Positions 35,785-50,700 are shown, numbered from the stretch's first letter. The stretch: DNA of 64,000 nucleotides from Nepenthes gracilis (GCA_033239525.1 BSYO01000013.1:8270501-8334500), one strand, 5' to 3'. Program-made: numbers and translations. The notes: a model not told the origin generated them from the sequence alone.

Positions 35785-38700
35785 GACAAATACCTATTTG
35801 TAAGACAGATGGAAAGACGGAAAAACCATAATCACATGAGAAATCGGTTATGTCAAACTTTTCATCAAACATGTTTCATATCATGATTTCGTACAAATAG
35901 TTAGTACAAGTACAAATATTTAAATAATGCTAATCATACAAAATCATTAGAATACCAAAATGTATAATGCATCCACAAAAATATGAAATCCAAAGAACCG
36001 TATCAAGTCCTGCAAAAACTTAGGTGGCCAAAATATCTCAAAATATAAAATATGCAGGACAAATTCTAAGAATCAATGACCGATGACTCACACACTTAGT
36101 AATCAAAAGGCCAAAATTTAAAGAATGGGTTACTCATATTCTTGATAATCTTAGGTTGATATACTATTATTCAAGACCCGTAAATGGATTATTTACATAT
36201 TACTCTCTATAGATGTAGTCAAATACTAGTTTCTTTTTTTCACTTATCGATGATAGGTGTGTTCTTCAAGTGTGCTTATGTCATTAGGACATGTCGAAAT
36301 ATAATCCATTAATTCCTTATAATGGTTTTTATATATCAAATAGAGGACTTTATAACAAATATACAAAACTTTTTCATCCTATTGGAAAAGTGCAAACTCA
36401 TATTAAATAGCAAAATGGAATCCTCAACAAAGGCTTGCATATAAATCACATGCAAGGTTAAATGCATAAATATTTCATGACTTTTGTTTATAATATTTCA
36501 ATATAAGAACATAATCCTTAAAATAATATCCACATGTTCAGTGAAAACAAATGAAACTTTTAAATATTTGGTAAGATCAAATAAAACCTCAAAACGTTCA
36601 GTCAAATACACATGCATGTAACAGTATTCATAAAATAGATGTAACAAGTGGCACGCATATATAGTAAAATAAGAATCGAAAGTAAAATCGAAGTCTTCAA
36701 ACAATAGACTAAAGAATAGGCATATATATATTTGCCTTAAACTTCAGATTTAGTAGATCTGATGAAAAATGGTTCCAAAATTCCTTGTCATTCTCTCTCT
36801 TCTTTTTCCTCTTTTTCTCCTCTTTCTCTCTCTTTTTCCCTCACAAAATGACAGAAAATCAAGCAAAGGACCTATATATACCTAATTGGTGCATGAGCAC
36901 CAAACAGGCACGCATCAAGTGCCACTTCTATACACTGCATCAGAAGCACCTCAAGCACCACACATTTTGTCCAATCCACACATGAGTGCCTCTTAGGTAT
37001 GATGCTTCTGTCTAAAATATGTAGAGCATGAGGATAGACATCTATCAGATGTTGGCTTGATTTTCTCAAAATTTTCATTATATAATTATTCATCATATTT
37101 CTCAATACACAAAAATTATGACGTTATAAATATGAATGAAAAATTGAGCGTTACATGCCTTCCCAAAATTTGAACTAGTTACTCTACGTATGTTAAAACT
37201 TCGCTAATCTTCAAAGGTTCATGTTGTGTGGGAGGGGTTAAATACGTACTTTCAAAGCAATTGAAATTTGGAATACATCATGAAAATCTGCTAACTCAAG
37301 AGGTAGGACTATTTTGTAAGTTAAATTCCCAATCCGTTGTAACACCTCAAATAGTCTAATGTATCTTGACTTATTTTTCCCTTCAAACCAAACCTTGCCA
37401 CTCCTTTTCTTGGCGACACTTTCCGAAGCATGTGATCATCCATTTCAAAACTTAAATTTGTCGCCTATAATCTGCGTAGCTCATCCGTCAACTCTGGGCA
37501 ACTTGCAAGCAATCTCTAGTCAATTTAATCTTGTATGAAGTCTTTAGAGTTATCTTTCGACCCAAAAGTCGATGGTCTCCTATCTCCTCCCAAAAAATAT
37601 GAGATTGACATCTCCTTTTTTACAAAGTCTCAAAACGCACAACAACAACACTTGAATGGTAGATATTATTTAAACAAATTTGTCCAACAACAAATAATTA
37701 TTCCAATTACTCTTCATTTCCAAAATTGAAGATCTAAACATATCTTCCAACTTTTAAATTATCCACTTCGATTATCCATTTGTTTGCTGATAAAAGATTG
37801 TGCTGAATTTCAATTTCATACCTAATATTCTATGCAAGTTTTCCTTAAATTTGGATGCAAATCTTAGATCTCGATTTAATAAGATAGATGCTGGAACTTC
37901 ACGCAATCTAACTCGTTAATGTAGTCCTTACAATAATTAAATGTGTTGACTTAGTTAGCTAATCTACTATCACCCAAATGACATCATAGTTCCTAGTCAT
38001 CCTGGGCAATCCAACCGCAAAATCCATAATAATATGCTCCTACTTCCAATTGAGAACAAGCAAAGGCTATGAGAGTCATAGTGGTTTTTAGTGATTGGCT
38101 TTAATTTGTTGACAAGCAAGACATCTTTCCATAAAAATCGTAATTTCTCTGTTTATGTTTCTCCACTAAAGAGCTTTCTCAAATCCTTGTTAATTTCTAG
38201 GTGGATTGTGTACTTGGCTCTATGGGTTTCATTCAAAATTTTCTCAACGTTTAGGACATAAATACGATCTCGAAATCGAAGAACTTCATCGATTTGAATA
38301 TTGAAATCCGCTTGCGATTCTTCGTTCAATTCTTCTGTAATATCCATCAAAAAGGGACCTTCTACTTGCATACTCTTTATCTTCTTAATGATTATTGACT
38401 GTACTTGAAAATAAGACAAAATCATATGTGGCCCTTGCAAATGCGACCAAATGTCACAATCCTTCATTTCATCCAACATGTCCTATTGCTTAATCATCAT
38501 GTGAGCCAATAGCTATCTGATTTACTACTCAACGCATTCGCGACTACATTTTTCTTTTCGGATTGATATTGAGTCTCATAACTATAGTCTCTAAGCAAAT
38601 TCATTCAATGTCGCTGCCTTATATTCAACTTTTTCTTGGAGAACAAATATTTCAAACTTTTATAATCGGAATACATCACAAATTTCTTACTATATAAATA

Positions 38701-41700
38701 ATGTCTACAAATTTTCAAGGCAAAAATAACTGTCACTAACTCCAAATTGTATCTGTGATAGTTTTGCTCATAAGTTTTAAGCTACCTTGACCCGTAAGTG
38801 ATAACCCTTCCCTTCTACATTAATACACAACTCAAACCTTTTTCAATGTATCACAGTGAATAATAAAGTCGGTTTTTTTTGTAGGTCAACAGAGCAAGGC
38901 CTTGAAGAGCAAAAATTTTAGATGATAGGGCAGAGGCAGTGAACAATAAAACCTCCCGTTCCTTCGAGAATCAACAAAATCAGTGTAAAAGTAAAGCAAC
39001 CCTTCAAATTTGGAAAACCCCTTTCACACTCATTATCTCAACGAAATGCCACCTTCTTTTAGGTCAAACGGGTTAAAGACACTATAATTCTTGGAAAATT
39101 CTTGGCAAAACACATAATAGCTAGCCAATTTAAGGAAATTACAAATCTTGGTGACATTCGTCGGCCGCTCCCAACTTATGATCACTTTTATATTCTTCGG
39201 ATCAACAACAACTCCTTTTTTCAAAATAATGTGACCCAAGGACACTTCCTTGAATTAAGACTCACACTTCAATTTCACGAATAGTTGTCTATATCTAAGA
39301 GTTTACAATGTTGTTCTCAAGCAATTCTTATGTTCCTCAAAAATTTTCAAATAGATTAGGATGTTATCAACGCAAACCACAATAAAATGATCTAGATACG
39401 GTTGAAAAACTCAATTTATCAAATCCATGAATGTGATAGGGGCGTTAGTCAAACCAAATGTCATCACCAAGAATTCATAGTGGCCATACCTTGTTTGAAA
39501 AATTGTCTTTGATATGTCCTCTAGATTCTCAATTGATGATATTCTAACGCAAATCAATTTTGGAGAAAATCTATGCCCCTTGTAGTTAGTCAAACAAATC
39601 TTCAATTTTCTATAAAGAATACTCATTCTTAATCGTGATCTTATTCAACTCCCAATAATCAATATATAACATCATTGATCCATCCGTAATATTTACAAAT
39701 TACACAGGAGCTCATCAATGCGAAATACTTGGTCGGATAAATCCCTTCTCCAATAATTCTTGCAATTATTACTTCAGTTCCCTTAAATCCAGAGAGGCTA
39801 TTCTATATGGAGCTTTAGAAATGGGCGTAGATGAAGTCAATGATAAACTCAATCTCTCTATGTGGTGGTAAACTTGACAATTTTTTTGGGAAAGCATCAT
39901 CAAATTCTTGGACTATTGGTATCTCTTCGATTGGCACATTGTGTCTAGGCTTAACACCCATCTGACATCAAATGATATGCATGCAATTTGGAAATTAAAC
40001 TTGTCGACTCTTTATACACCCCTGAAACTCAAAAGGTTGACATCTCGGAATGGAAAATTTTACCCTCTTATGAAAATAATCAATGTTCACGTGATAGCAT
40101 ACCTACAAATCCATCTCTAAAAAAACTCAAAATTATACATTTCTAGCAAAATCAAATCTATGGACAACTTGAATATGTTTACCCAAACAATACATTTAGT
40201 GTCATGTCCCAATTCCCGATCCCGATACTAACTTTAACCAAATTATTATTAGACCAATTTATCATTTGATTTAAGTTTTGGACGTGAATTGCATGTTAAT
40301 ACCCCGACCGACCACAAATAAATAAATTTAAACATGCACAGGATCCAAATTTATGCCACACCTCATGTGGCTCCGACACCAACCCAAAATGTGACGTCAG
40401 ATATTACGTAAGGAGCAATACCTGACTAAAGCAAAATCAGAATACACAAGTTTTGCGAAATTAAATCATACATCAAATTCTGATACCCTTCGACCAATTG
40501 TCCGATAACTTGGTTCAATCATAAACCACAACAACATAATTCCATAACCTGCATATCATTTTATGAACCGTTAACCTACTGTTCGTCATCCGACATAATT
40601 TATCCCAACACTCTGAAACTGTTTAGATAATCAGAACATACACAGCTGCTGCCCGAATATATTATAAGCATTAAACATTGTCCGAAAATTGAAATACAAC
40701 AATTTAAAGCTACTAACTACTGTCCGAAACCATTATACATCAGATTAATCTATCTAAAAACTGTCCGGTAACCATAAATATCAAATAATATCATCCAAAA
40801 CTAACTGACCAATTAAAATACATTAGACCCATTAACCATTGTCCGAACACTGTTCGAACATAACATAATACAATAAATATTATCCGAAAATATTAAACAA
40901 CAATAATCATCATCAAATTATTAATCTAAACTTCTCATATCAGCTTAATCCTTCAATCCTGTATACCTAGTATGAACTCGTGCATCTCAATCTTAAGGGA
41001 TTAGCAAAAATTATAAGGAGTGAGTTAAAAGCTCAGCAAGGTATATATATATATATATAATGAACACCTACATCTTCGCTTTAAAAACATAACTGGAGGA
41101 GCAATGCATCGGAATTTAATGACATGCCATAAAATTTCATATAAATACATCTCCGGATTAATGCAGATTTTTCAGCTTACTCTTATCTTGTTTCTTCTTA
41201 ATCTTAGCAATTAAAACATATTCAATTTTTATTTTTCTTAAGGAACCAGGGCTAATAAGCCTTATTGACTAAATGAGCGGATAATTAAAATCTGAGTTGT
41301 GTATGTTTCCACACAACTAAAAGCTATGAGCTGCTATTCAAGATTTAAAAGTAGGCCGTCTACATATAACCCTATAGAGAGGGTCTGACGCCACTTTTTA
41401 ACCCCGCGGTTTCATAGAGTCAAATATCGATATACCACTATAATATACTAAGGTATGCTAAAATATACTATTCGTTGAATAATAAGCTTGGTTCAATACT
41501 TATTTTTAGGAAAACTCTACACTTATTCTTGGTTCTTTATAATTTTCTCATCTCTAGAGAAAATGATTATATATTCTAGCATAATTGTATAGTCTTCTTC
41601 CATAGTCCAATATTTTCATGACATGTAGGGCTTATCCATTCTGTGGGATGCTGAATTAGCATGCTATGCAGAGAATTGGGTGCTCAGTTAACCAATTTAT

Positions 41701-44700
41701 GCAAAGATTTCAGCAAAACATATATAATTTTACATGTGATGCATAATTCAGCAAATGTTTAAATCGTCTTATTGAAATTTAGAACATATAGTCTATAATT
41801 TAACATGTTGGAACTTGTATACAGCACTTTATAGTCATGCTACATGTTGTGCACAAATTTCAGACATGCAGAGACAAAATCCCAATTTTTAGACAGCAAT
41901 TTCGGAAATAGAATGCAGGAATTCAGCAACCAAAACCAGGAAATCAGCAGCTGTGCATAATTTAGAAAATACATGGGACTGTACTGAATTCCTGGCTATA
42001 TTTTTCAGCAATTACAGTAACATGCAGAGTATATTATTATATTTTGGTATGAAGCACTGTTTTTATCAACTTACTGGAGAGAAAATTGAGTAAATGGTGC
42101 AACAACTTCAGCAAAGTGCAGAAATTCAGCTTGTGCTCTTACATGCAGTGTTTATATGTGGAATTTCAGCACATGCAGAGGGTTTAATTCAAGTTTCTGG
42201 ACATGCAAAGTCTTATGTACAAAATTCAAACATTGAAGAATAATATAGCTTGAAATTAGAACATGCATGAGCTGAAATGCAGAAATTCAGCACATATATA
42301 TACTATATATAACTTATTCATGGATTCTTATGAAGTTGCTCTCTAAAATCATGAAACATTGACATGTATGCTCAATATACATGTGCTAGCTTTGAAATAT
42401 TAATATAATTGAACAATGGAACAAGAATTGGTTATGGAAGGTGGAAAAGAACAACAACAAAGAAATGAGAGTATAGAGTGCACTTGCGTTAACTTTGATT
42501 AACCCAAATTCAAGCCTTGATTTACCAAATTTGAGTTTCTTCAAGTTTTCTCTCTCTTTTTCTCTCTTTTCTCATCGGTTCTCTCTTTCTTCTCTGGAAA
42601 TTTTCTAAGAAAATGATAGAAATCGGCTCAAGAGGTCATTATATACACAACTCTGCGTTCGAGCGCGGCTCAGGTGTGCATTGGGTGTAGGCAATCTGTT
42701 TTCTGCGCTCAAGTTCGCGTTAGATCTCTGTCAGGTGCGCGCATCAGGCTTACATCAGGCACGCGTTAGACCTGCTCAGACTCAAGCATAGATTCAGGCA
42801 CACGTCTGGCTCAAATTCAACTGGTCAATTTTGACTCTTTTAACTCAATTTTTTATATTCTTTGATTTCAATTTTAATATATTAGCTTAATTAATCATGA
42901 TTATTATAAATCAAAGACTCGGGCCTTACACTTGGTGTACATGATATTCATCATCAAAGGCTTATCCACTAAAGTGGACATTACTATCACATAGTCCAAA
43001 ATTCTAGATGGGGCATGCAGATGATAACTAAAGTTAGGGGCCATAAGAGAATGCACAAACCCTAGATCAATAATACGTGTGCCGAAGATTCAAAAATTAG
43101 CCTGCTACCTTCAACCACCAATGAGGAAGCTTAAGCATCCTTGGCAATTGCCACATAAGTCCTTCTCGGCTTACTAAGCTTTTGACCCACTTGCCTTATC
43201 AGGAATGGGCAATCCTTCACTACATGACCAACTTGATTACAATTAAAATAAGCTCCGATTTACTGATAATATGACCGCTCTCCATCGAACTTCTTGCAAT
43301 TATCATACGCTGTCTTCCATTGTTGCTGTTGTTGTTGCCTACCTGGTGCTACTTGAATTTTGGCGAGCTTTCCCGTCCCTTTCTCATGGAATTTCTATTT
43401 CTTGTAGGATCCTCCCAATCCAAAACTTTGGCCTTCTCGACTAGCATTCATTTTCTCAAAAAAAATTGTCCTCTCTAGCTCCTATTTAATGAGTAAAGTT
43501 TAGTCGAGTACTTCTCCATAGGTCCTCAAACACAATAGTACTGTCTCCTTATCGTATCCTCCAAGCATTGAAGGAACTTCCTCTCCCTCCTTGTCTTATC
43601 CATCACAAGTTGTGGGTCAAATTGAGTCAATTTTGTAAACTTTGTGTCATACTCCACTGCCCAATTTCCATCTCAACTGAGTGAACTCATATTCTTTTTG
43701 CTTGCAAAGGCTTATTGGGAAGTACTTGTTGAGAACTGTTTCCTTGAACATGTCCCATGCAATCTCCTCATTCTCTAGTCCCAAAATCCTTTTCTTCATG
43801 GCTCATCAATGATTGGTTTCATCATCCAACTTGTAAACGACAAACTTTCCTTTCTCCTCCTTTGAATAATCTATTACCTCGAACACTTTCTCTATTCTTT
43901 GGATTTGGATCTCCTAAGAATATCTAAACTCATTTGTGGTAAATCAATTATATATGGTCAGTCCTCCTCCTATATTTTCACCTTGTTTCACGTCCTATCT
44001 TTGAACCAGACAATCCATCACATCAGCCATCGAAGCCATTACTACCAAATAGCCATCTTCTCAAGTAGATCTAACATTGCCTTGACCTCCGGACATACTG
44101 CTCATATTACGTTACAAATCACAAGGTTTAGTTCCTTGAATTGTTTAAGATGTTTTCCTTACAACTTGCTATGATACTACAATTGCCACAACCCTGATAC
44201 CAAGTCGAATATTAAGACTCTATTAAAGCAATCTGTAAACTAAAAACTAAAACCAAGCCTAGGTTGGACCTTGCAAAATCAAAAAGTTAATTTCTGCAAT
44301 TAACTCCAAATAATGATAAAAGCGTCTCATGATTAGCCAAACTTTCATCATTTGGCCGTATGATCAAAGTATCTGCTCAAAATTTATCAAAATATAAGGG
44401 TAACTGTCTACCAACAGCATCAAATAACATCATCATTGTAAACATAAGACATTCTACAAAATGGGGCCCAAATATAGAAATACAATCACACAATAACAAA
44501 ACCTCAATATTAGCAACTCTACAACAAATCCCAAATACACAATTAAACAACTATAATCTAATCCTTTAAAGTCTCCTCTGATCCAAAAGTTCTGCAAAAG
44601 ATCCAAATCCACTAATATGAAAGGTATGAAAATATGACAAGATTGAGTCTAACACTTAGTAAAGCGTGCACGCGCACACACACATATATACACATATGTA

Positions 44701-47700
44701 TAGATATATCTGTGTGTCTGTGGATATATATAACAAAAATGTGAGAAGACCAAATATTAATAATCATGTGTGAAATGCATAAATGGATAAAAACCAGGGG
44801 CAAGTATAATCTCACCAATTAATATCAAATATCAGAGGTTGGGCTATAAATTTCTTCTATAGTCTAGGCCACGTCACTATTTAAAACCAGTAGGTAGATT
44901 GATTACATATTATACTAGATAGACGGAGACAAATGTCATTTTTTGAACTTGTGAATGTTAGATAATAACCTTTATTTACAAATAATATATTAAGCTGTAT
45001 TCTAATATATTCTGTCAATTATCTATAATGGTTTTTATTTTAGACAAAGGAAACAAATATATAAGTTTTTTACTAGGAAAACAAATAACCCTTACGAATT
45101 TCAAAGTAGAACTTTCATCAAAGACTTGCATAAAAGAGACATGTAAGACTAATTATTCAAATATCTCAAGATTTCTTAACAAATTTCATAGTTAGGCACA
45201 AGATTTTAAAATCTCATAAAATATAAGCAATATGGGCATGCTTGCAAGTAAAAACAAAGAAGAACAATGAAAAACTACACGCATATACATTCAAATAAAA
45301 ATCAGAAGGAATATTTTAAAAATTTTAGCAATAAATGAATAAAAGGGTTCAAATACACTTGCCTTAAGTTGAATGTCACAAAAATCTAATTTGAAAATAT
45401 TTCGAAATCAACTTCCTTCATTTCTCTCCTCTTCTTTTCTCTCTCTTTTATCTTTCGAATTCAAACAAAAATGACCTAAAATCAGCTAAGGGTTGCTTAT
45501 ATATCCAAACTAGCACACAAGCGCTAGTTGTGCGCCCATTAGGTGTGAGGCCAAAAAGCTCTGAGTGCATGTGCGTCCTTTATAGGCGGCCTCAGGAGCA
45601 GAGCTGCTGTCATGTATGCATGAACATACTTCCTGCGCTCCTCAAGCGCGATCCCATACTGTCATGATGCACAAACATGATTCATGCATGCATTAGGTGC
45701 TGCCTCATGCTGCCATGCACACACAAGCTTGCCTTCCAACGCCTCCCAAGCAACCCAGTTTTTCTTCCAGCGCACAAGCGGCACTTAGGCGTGGATCAAG
45801 CGCCGATCCACTTCTTTCAACTAACAATTCATTTGATTTAATCAATTTCTAACGTCATAAAATACAAATTAAGGATCAAGCATTGCATCACTATTATGCT
45901 CATAAGAGGGATAGATCAGAACTTGCAAGAAGTGATTAGAGAGGGAAGAGGACAAAATTAAGAGGAGGGAGAGAAGAAATCACCGGTGAGAAGGAATGAA
46001 GAGAGGGAGAATGAAATCAGTTCATATAATTAATCATTCACACTTCATTCAGATCATCTGGATGCCCTATATATAGGCCATAACTTACTAACATTATGCT
46101 TAACTAACAAATTTAGCTAAGAACTCAACAGCAGCTAGCAAACTATCAGTGGCATTGAGTGACTTAGCAGTAGCTGTAACAGAGTCCAGTCCTTAGCTCT
46201 GTAGCAGTGCATTTGGTTGTCATTGCCTAGATGGTAGTGCTGCACTGATATGGCATAGAAGAAATAAGAAGCCGTAACACTAGATTGTGAAAATTCTTAT
46301 TGCCTTAATTCAGTCTCAGGATGTAAGCGAACTGCCCATTATTGAACTTAAAAAGCGCGTCTATGCATCTGTTGCTTTCTTGAGAAATACCTGTCCCCTA
46401 ATTTGAACTAAATGAAAATGAGAACAACTAATTTGTGAAAATTCATCAGGTAGTCCAGACCTTTATATAATAAATTGTGACTTCCGAAGGTTTTCCTTGA
46501 TGTAGTGGAAATCAGCCAATGGTGAATGATTTGAAGCAATCCTCCTGAGCGTTTAATAAATTTTCAACCTTTACTGCAAAGTGATGGTCCTTGCATGATT
46601 TAATCAGCACTTAATATTCATGTGCAGTAAAGAAGCATCTTATGCTACATCTGAATTGCCTGAAATTTTGCTATTGGAAGGTCTTATGCTTTTTTTTTTT
46701 AAAACGTCTTGACTTCCAACATGGCCATCTTGCTCAGTGGTTGTTGGCTTCTCATCTTGGTTTACACACAAGTACACAACCAATCTTCATGTCCATACAT
46801 ACACTGGTTACTCTTCAATGACATCTTCCATCTTCTTATGCATTCTTCCAATTTCATCTTGATTGCTTGTGATGATGTTCTTCAATGATTCAAATATCTC
46901 GTCCTGCTTATCAGCACAAGCCCTACTATCTTCTTGGTTTCATCAATGAATGAGAACTGAACAATTGTCTCATATGTTTCTTCTAGCAGTAGCTGCATTC
47001 ATTTTGAAGTGATTATACTGGATGAAGGCTTGAAGACCCACTGATTTGTGACATATGTCCATTTTTCTTAGCCATTTTGTTAGGATCACAAACTTGATGC
47101 AACACATCAGAGTTATTGGGTGTGGGATATGATGGGGCTTTGGAATTCCCCTCCCAACTAGGATAAAACCATGGGAACTTTACGCCCAAAAGTAGTGCTC
47201 CACTAGAAGTAGCCATGGTTACATAAACCTTAACACTGCTCACAACATGTGGATACACAACCCTCTTAACAGTTGCAACAACATTGAACATACAACACCA
47301 CTGCACAAGTAAAACTTTGGTACACAACCCTTGCAACATCTTGCTCAACAACATTGCACAAGCAGATTTGAGTACAAAACCCTCACAGCAGTGGTAGAAT
47401 TATAATCTTCACAGCTAAGATCCACAACACCACTAAGAAAGGCTGAAATTGAATGCAAATCGTCATCTGATAAATCCAGATTCTTCCTCTTTCTTCCTTC
47501 TTACTTTCTTCCTTCATCAGGCCTTTTGTTCCCTCTCCCAAAACTTAATGTCCACACCTAGGCTTTTATACTTCACCACATTGTTTGAACTTCATTTACT
47601 CCCTTTTGAATGCTAGATCACATGTCCCTCAAATGCCAGTTTTTGTCAATTTGTTGTTTGAATGCTGGGTTGCAAGCTAGCACTTGCCTTAGGCCATCCG

Positions 47701-50700
47701 AATGCCATCTTGAGCCATCTAAGACCAACCCTGGTGTCAACAAAAAAACAACATAAAACCAACTGTGCACATACACATAACAGGTCATAGGACTCGCATA
47801 TGAGTGACTCACCTCAATAGGATTCACCAACTTGCTGCAGTAGTGTCGGTGGCAGCCCACATTATCTAGTGGTGGTCATTGGGGATTTGGTGGTGTTCTT
47901 GAAGAGTTGCAGTAAATGGGTGAAGTCGAGGAGAGAAAATGGGCCTGAGGAGAATAGGTGGATGTTTCAGCCATGACGATTGTTTTGTATACTACCACTG
48001 GCCATCTTTGAGCAAGAAAAGTGGTGGCTTAGTAGCAATTCAGTAGGTGGTGATGCTTTTCGATGAAAGAGTGTGAAATCAAGGAGAGAGAGACAATAAC
48101 GCTGATGATGGCAAAGGTTGATATAGTATTGCCAGTGATGTCTGAGTGTACAAGTGGAGGTTGGCCAGTATTTAGATTGTTATTTACCAGGGGTGTGGGT
48201 CTGGGAAGAGTGATCTCAAGGGGAGAGAGGGGAAGGGGGAAGAGTTAAATTGTGGGGGGTGGTGGATGGCCTTGGTGGGCAGCAATGATGGACGGTCATG
48301 ATTTTGTTGCCAGTGGTAGGTAGTGGGGGTGATGTTTGGGTCTTGGGGTGGGGAAGGGTGGTTAGGATGGAGCTAGTTGTGATGATGACTTCTTTTTACT
48401 AGGAAAAAAAAAACCTTTACCAGTCTATCTAACCCCAAAAGTTGTTGAATGGAAATAGGTAGGTATATATTCCTATCTATGAATAAGGTAGGAATAAATA
48501 TTATATTACTTAGGTTTTCTCTCATAATATCTTTATCATATGGAATTAAGGCTGCATTTGGTTGATGGGAATAGAATTTCTATTCTCAACTTATTTCCAT
48601 TGGAATATTTATTTCACTATTTAATTACATATTAACATGGAATAAATATTCTTAGATGAATAGTTATTTTCAGATTTCAGGGAAAAAAAAATACCACATG
48701 TGTATAGGTATTATTTATTCCCAAATATCTGGGAATAACTATTCCCATATACCATATTTTTTATTCCCAATATACCCCTCGCTGCATTCCACCATTCCCC
48801 CTTGCACATTCTCGATTGAAACCCTTTTTCACCGTTCTCCCTCGCTCTACTTCCACCGTTCTCCCTCATTCTCTCGATTGAAACTGCTTCCTCCATTCTC
48901 CCTCGTTCATTCTCTCGATCGAAACTTTGCTTCCATTGTTCTTTTCCACTCGAAACCCTATGTCCTCCTTCCACTCGGTCGCTTGACATTATATATATAA
49001 ATAAGGAAAAAGAATATCTTTTTCACTAAATAAGGGCAAAAAAGTAATTACGATAAATTTTCACCTTATTCCTCATACTATTTTACAAACCAAATATTGG
49101 AATACTAATTCTTAACTTATTTTATTTTAACAACTAAATATGGGAATAAAAATTTACAACTCTATTATCATTCTATTTCATTCCCTGGGAATAACTATTC
49201 TATTTTTAATTTATTTTATTTCAGTAACCAAACGTGCCATAAGATGTGAATAACTATTACGATAGATAATGGTGGCTGATGGCAGCTGCGGTGGCTTTGG
49301 GCTGTTGCTAGCAGTGGTTTGTTGGGATATTTGTTTCCTGAACTCTAGGAATATGTAATACCACATTTCATCTGGTGTTAATTATTGTACTTTTTTGGTA
49401 ATAAATATGCCTAAGGAATAACTATTCTCATCTTAAAATTTCAACCAATTGAGGGACCTAGAGAATATATTAGTGGGAATAATTATTGCCTGCTTATTCC
49501 ATCCAACCACATGACCTGTTAGGGTTACGGATATACCCTATGTGGGGGTATAAGTCACCTTTTAGCAGTTCTTTTTTTTTTTTTGGGGGTGTTTGCGATG
49601 GAAGGGTAAAGAGGGCGATGCTTACCCCAATAACCCTTCTCCCTCTATGGCCTTCAACCAAATTTGAATAGAAGGGGGGAAATGAATGAGTAAATCTGTG
49701 ATGTGAGAACTGCACAACATGTGTGACAGAGAAGCACAATGTTGTCTCTCATAATGCTAAGATCATAACCTTGAAGAGAAGTGAATATGTGTTTGTAATA
49801 AACAGGTGGAATTCTGAATTTATTGTCATGATCTTGGAGTTTGACCACAACTGAACTTCAGAACTGGGGACTGAATGATCAACTCTGGAAAGAGTCAGAG
49901 ACATTTCAGAAATTTGGAAAGAAAGATCAGAGAGATGATTACAGCCTTTGTAAATTGTTTTGAAGTAGCAATGAAATCTTGATCTCACTATTGTGAGAAA
50001 AGGAGTTGAGAGAGGTTAGAGAGGGAAGAAGGTAGAACTAAGAAGCAAAGATTGTTGGAAGAATGAATGAAGACAGAAGAAGAGAGAAGTTGGCAGAGAT
50101 TAAAAATTTAATCATATGTCACCACACCACATTCCTACATCTGGGTGCCATTTATAGGCCTTAGCTCATCTTAGAATCGTTTACAATTCATAACAGCTTG
50201 CTCCTAGTCTAACAGACTCTACATCAGCAAACCAACTACAATAGTGATAGCAGACTTAGCAGTAGTTTCGACAGGACTCCTTTTATTAGCTCTGCAGTAG
50301 TACATGTGGCTGTCTTGCTTAGATGGCAATGTTGATGTTGCATAGAAAGATCTTCCCGTCCGGATCTAATCTAACAAAGACCTAAGTACCTTCCCCTGAA
50401 GCTATGGATTATTACAGTCACTATGGAGCAACCCTACTTTTGTATGAAAGGTTCTTTGTATTTTGTTCTTGTGTCCCTTGGAAATATAAAATGTGGAGTC
50501 TAGTGGCGTTTTCATGCATATATACCCGTCCCTGTCTCTCTTTTCCTACTGCGAAGCCTTCCTTTGATCTCTGTAGTTTGGTTTCTGCCAGTTTAATAAC
50601 TTCTTGAATTTATGCTGAAATTTGGAAATGTAACCGAGAATTTGCTGTGTTCAGGTTGCTCACTGGTTCAATCCTAGCTCATGAAATGATGCATGCTTGG

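Larger units (their letters stand above)
35110..44180 (-). pseudogene. gypsy gag-pol, broken
   Basis: Minus-strand pieces in order: gag near 44170-43100 with a zinc knuckle whose first cysteine is now tyrosine ([14 protein letters not shown], about 43250-43200); protease remnant (IIDLGFVHS) near 43060; reverse transcriptase with [19 protein letters not shown] (frame 39626-39411) and the [15 protein letters not shown] block (39245-39033); RNase H around 38770-38520; the integrase zinc-binding and linker region (frame 38479-38153, [13 protein letters not shown]); and the C-terminal [11 protein letters not shown] stretch (frame 35432-35118). Stops and frameshifts occur between most pieces. Confidence 0.8.
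33370..45887 (-). mobile_element. Ty3/gypsy retrotransposon, minus strand, TSD TCACT, with two solo LTRs inside
   Basis: Both LTRs are 1704 bp by my boundaries (33370-35073 and 44184-45887) and the element is flanked by TCACT at 33365-33369 and 45888-45892. Read on the minus strand the order is LTR, PBS, gag with zinc knuckle, protease, reverse transcriptase, RNase H, integrase, a chromodomain-like end, a polypurine tract (GATAAGGAGATGAGAAT before 35073) and LTR. That order places it in Ty3/gypsy. Two later insertions interrupt it at 35250-37155 and 40200-42930. Confidence 0.88.
32599..50654 (+). other. 18-kb intron of the DA1-like gene filled by transposons
   Basis: The donor AG|GTATAT at 32599 and acceptor TTCAG at 50650-50654 split an arginine codon (AG + G). 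The exon borders agree with the protein reading [19 protein letters not shown]. The intron holds unremarkable AT-rich DNA (32599-33364), a gypsy element (33370-45887), direct repeats near 45888 and 49980, and a MITE at 48550. Confidence 0.85.

Noticed and set aside
36785..36850. Pyrimidine-rich tract as a regulatory element
   Set aside because: Similar CT-rich runs occur in the other gypsy LTRs here (about 34570 and 45425), so it is a family feature of the LTR.
43899..44174. 91-codon + strand frame at the gypsy 5' end
   Set aside because: Antisense shadow of the gypsy gag region.
47013..47354. 113-codon minus-strand frame as a host gene
   Set aside because: No recognisable domain or exon neighbours; weakly gag-like and lies between repeat copies inside an intron.
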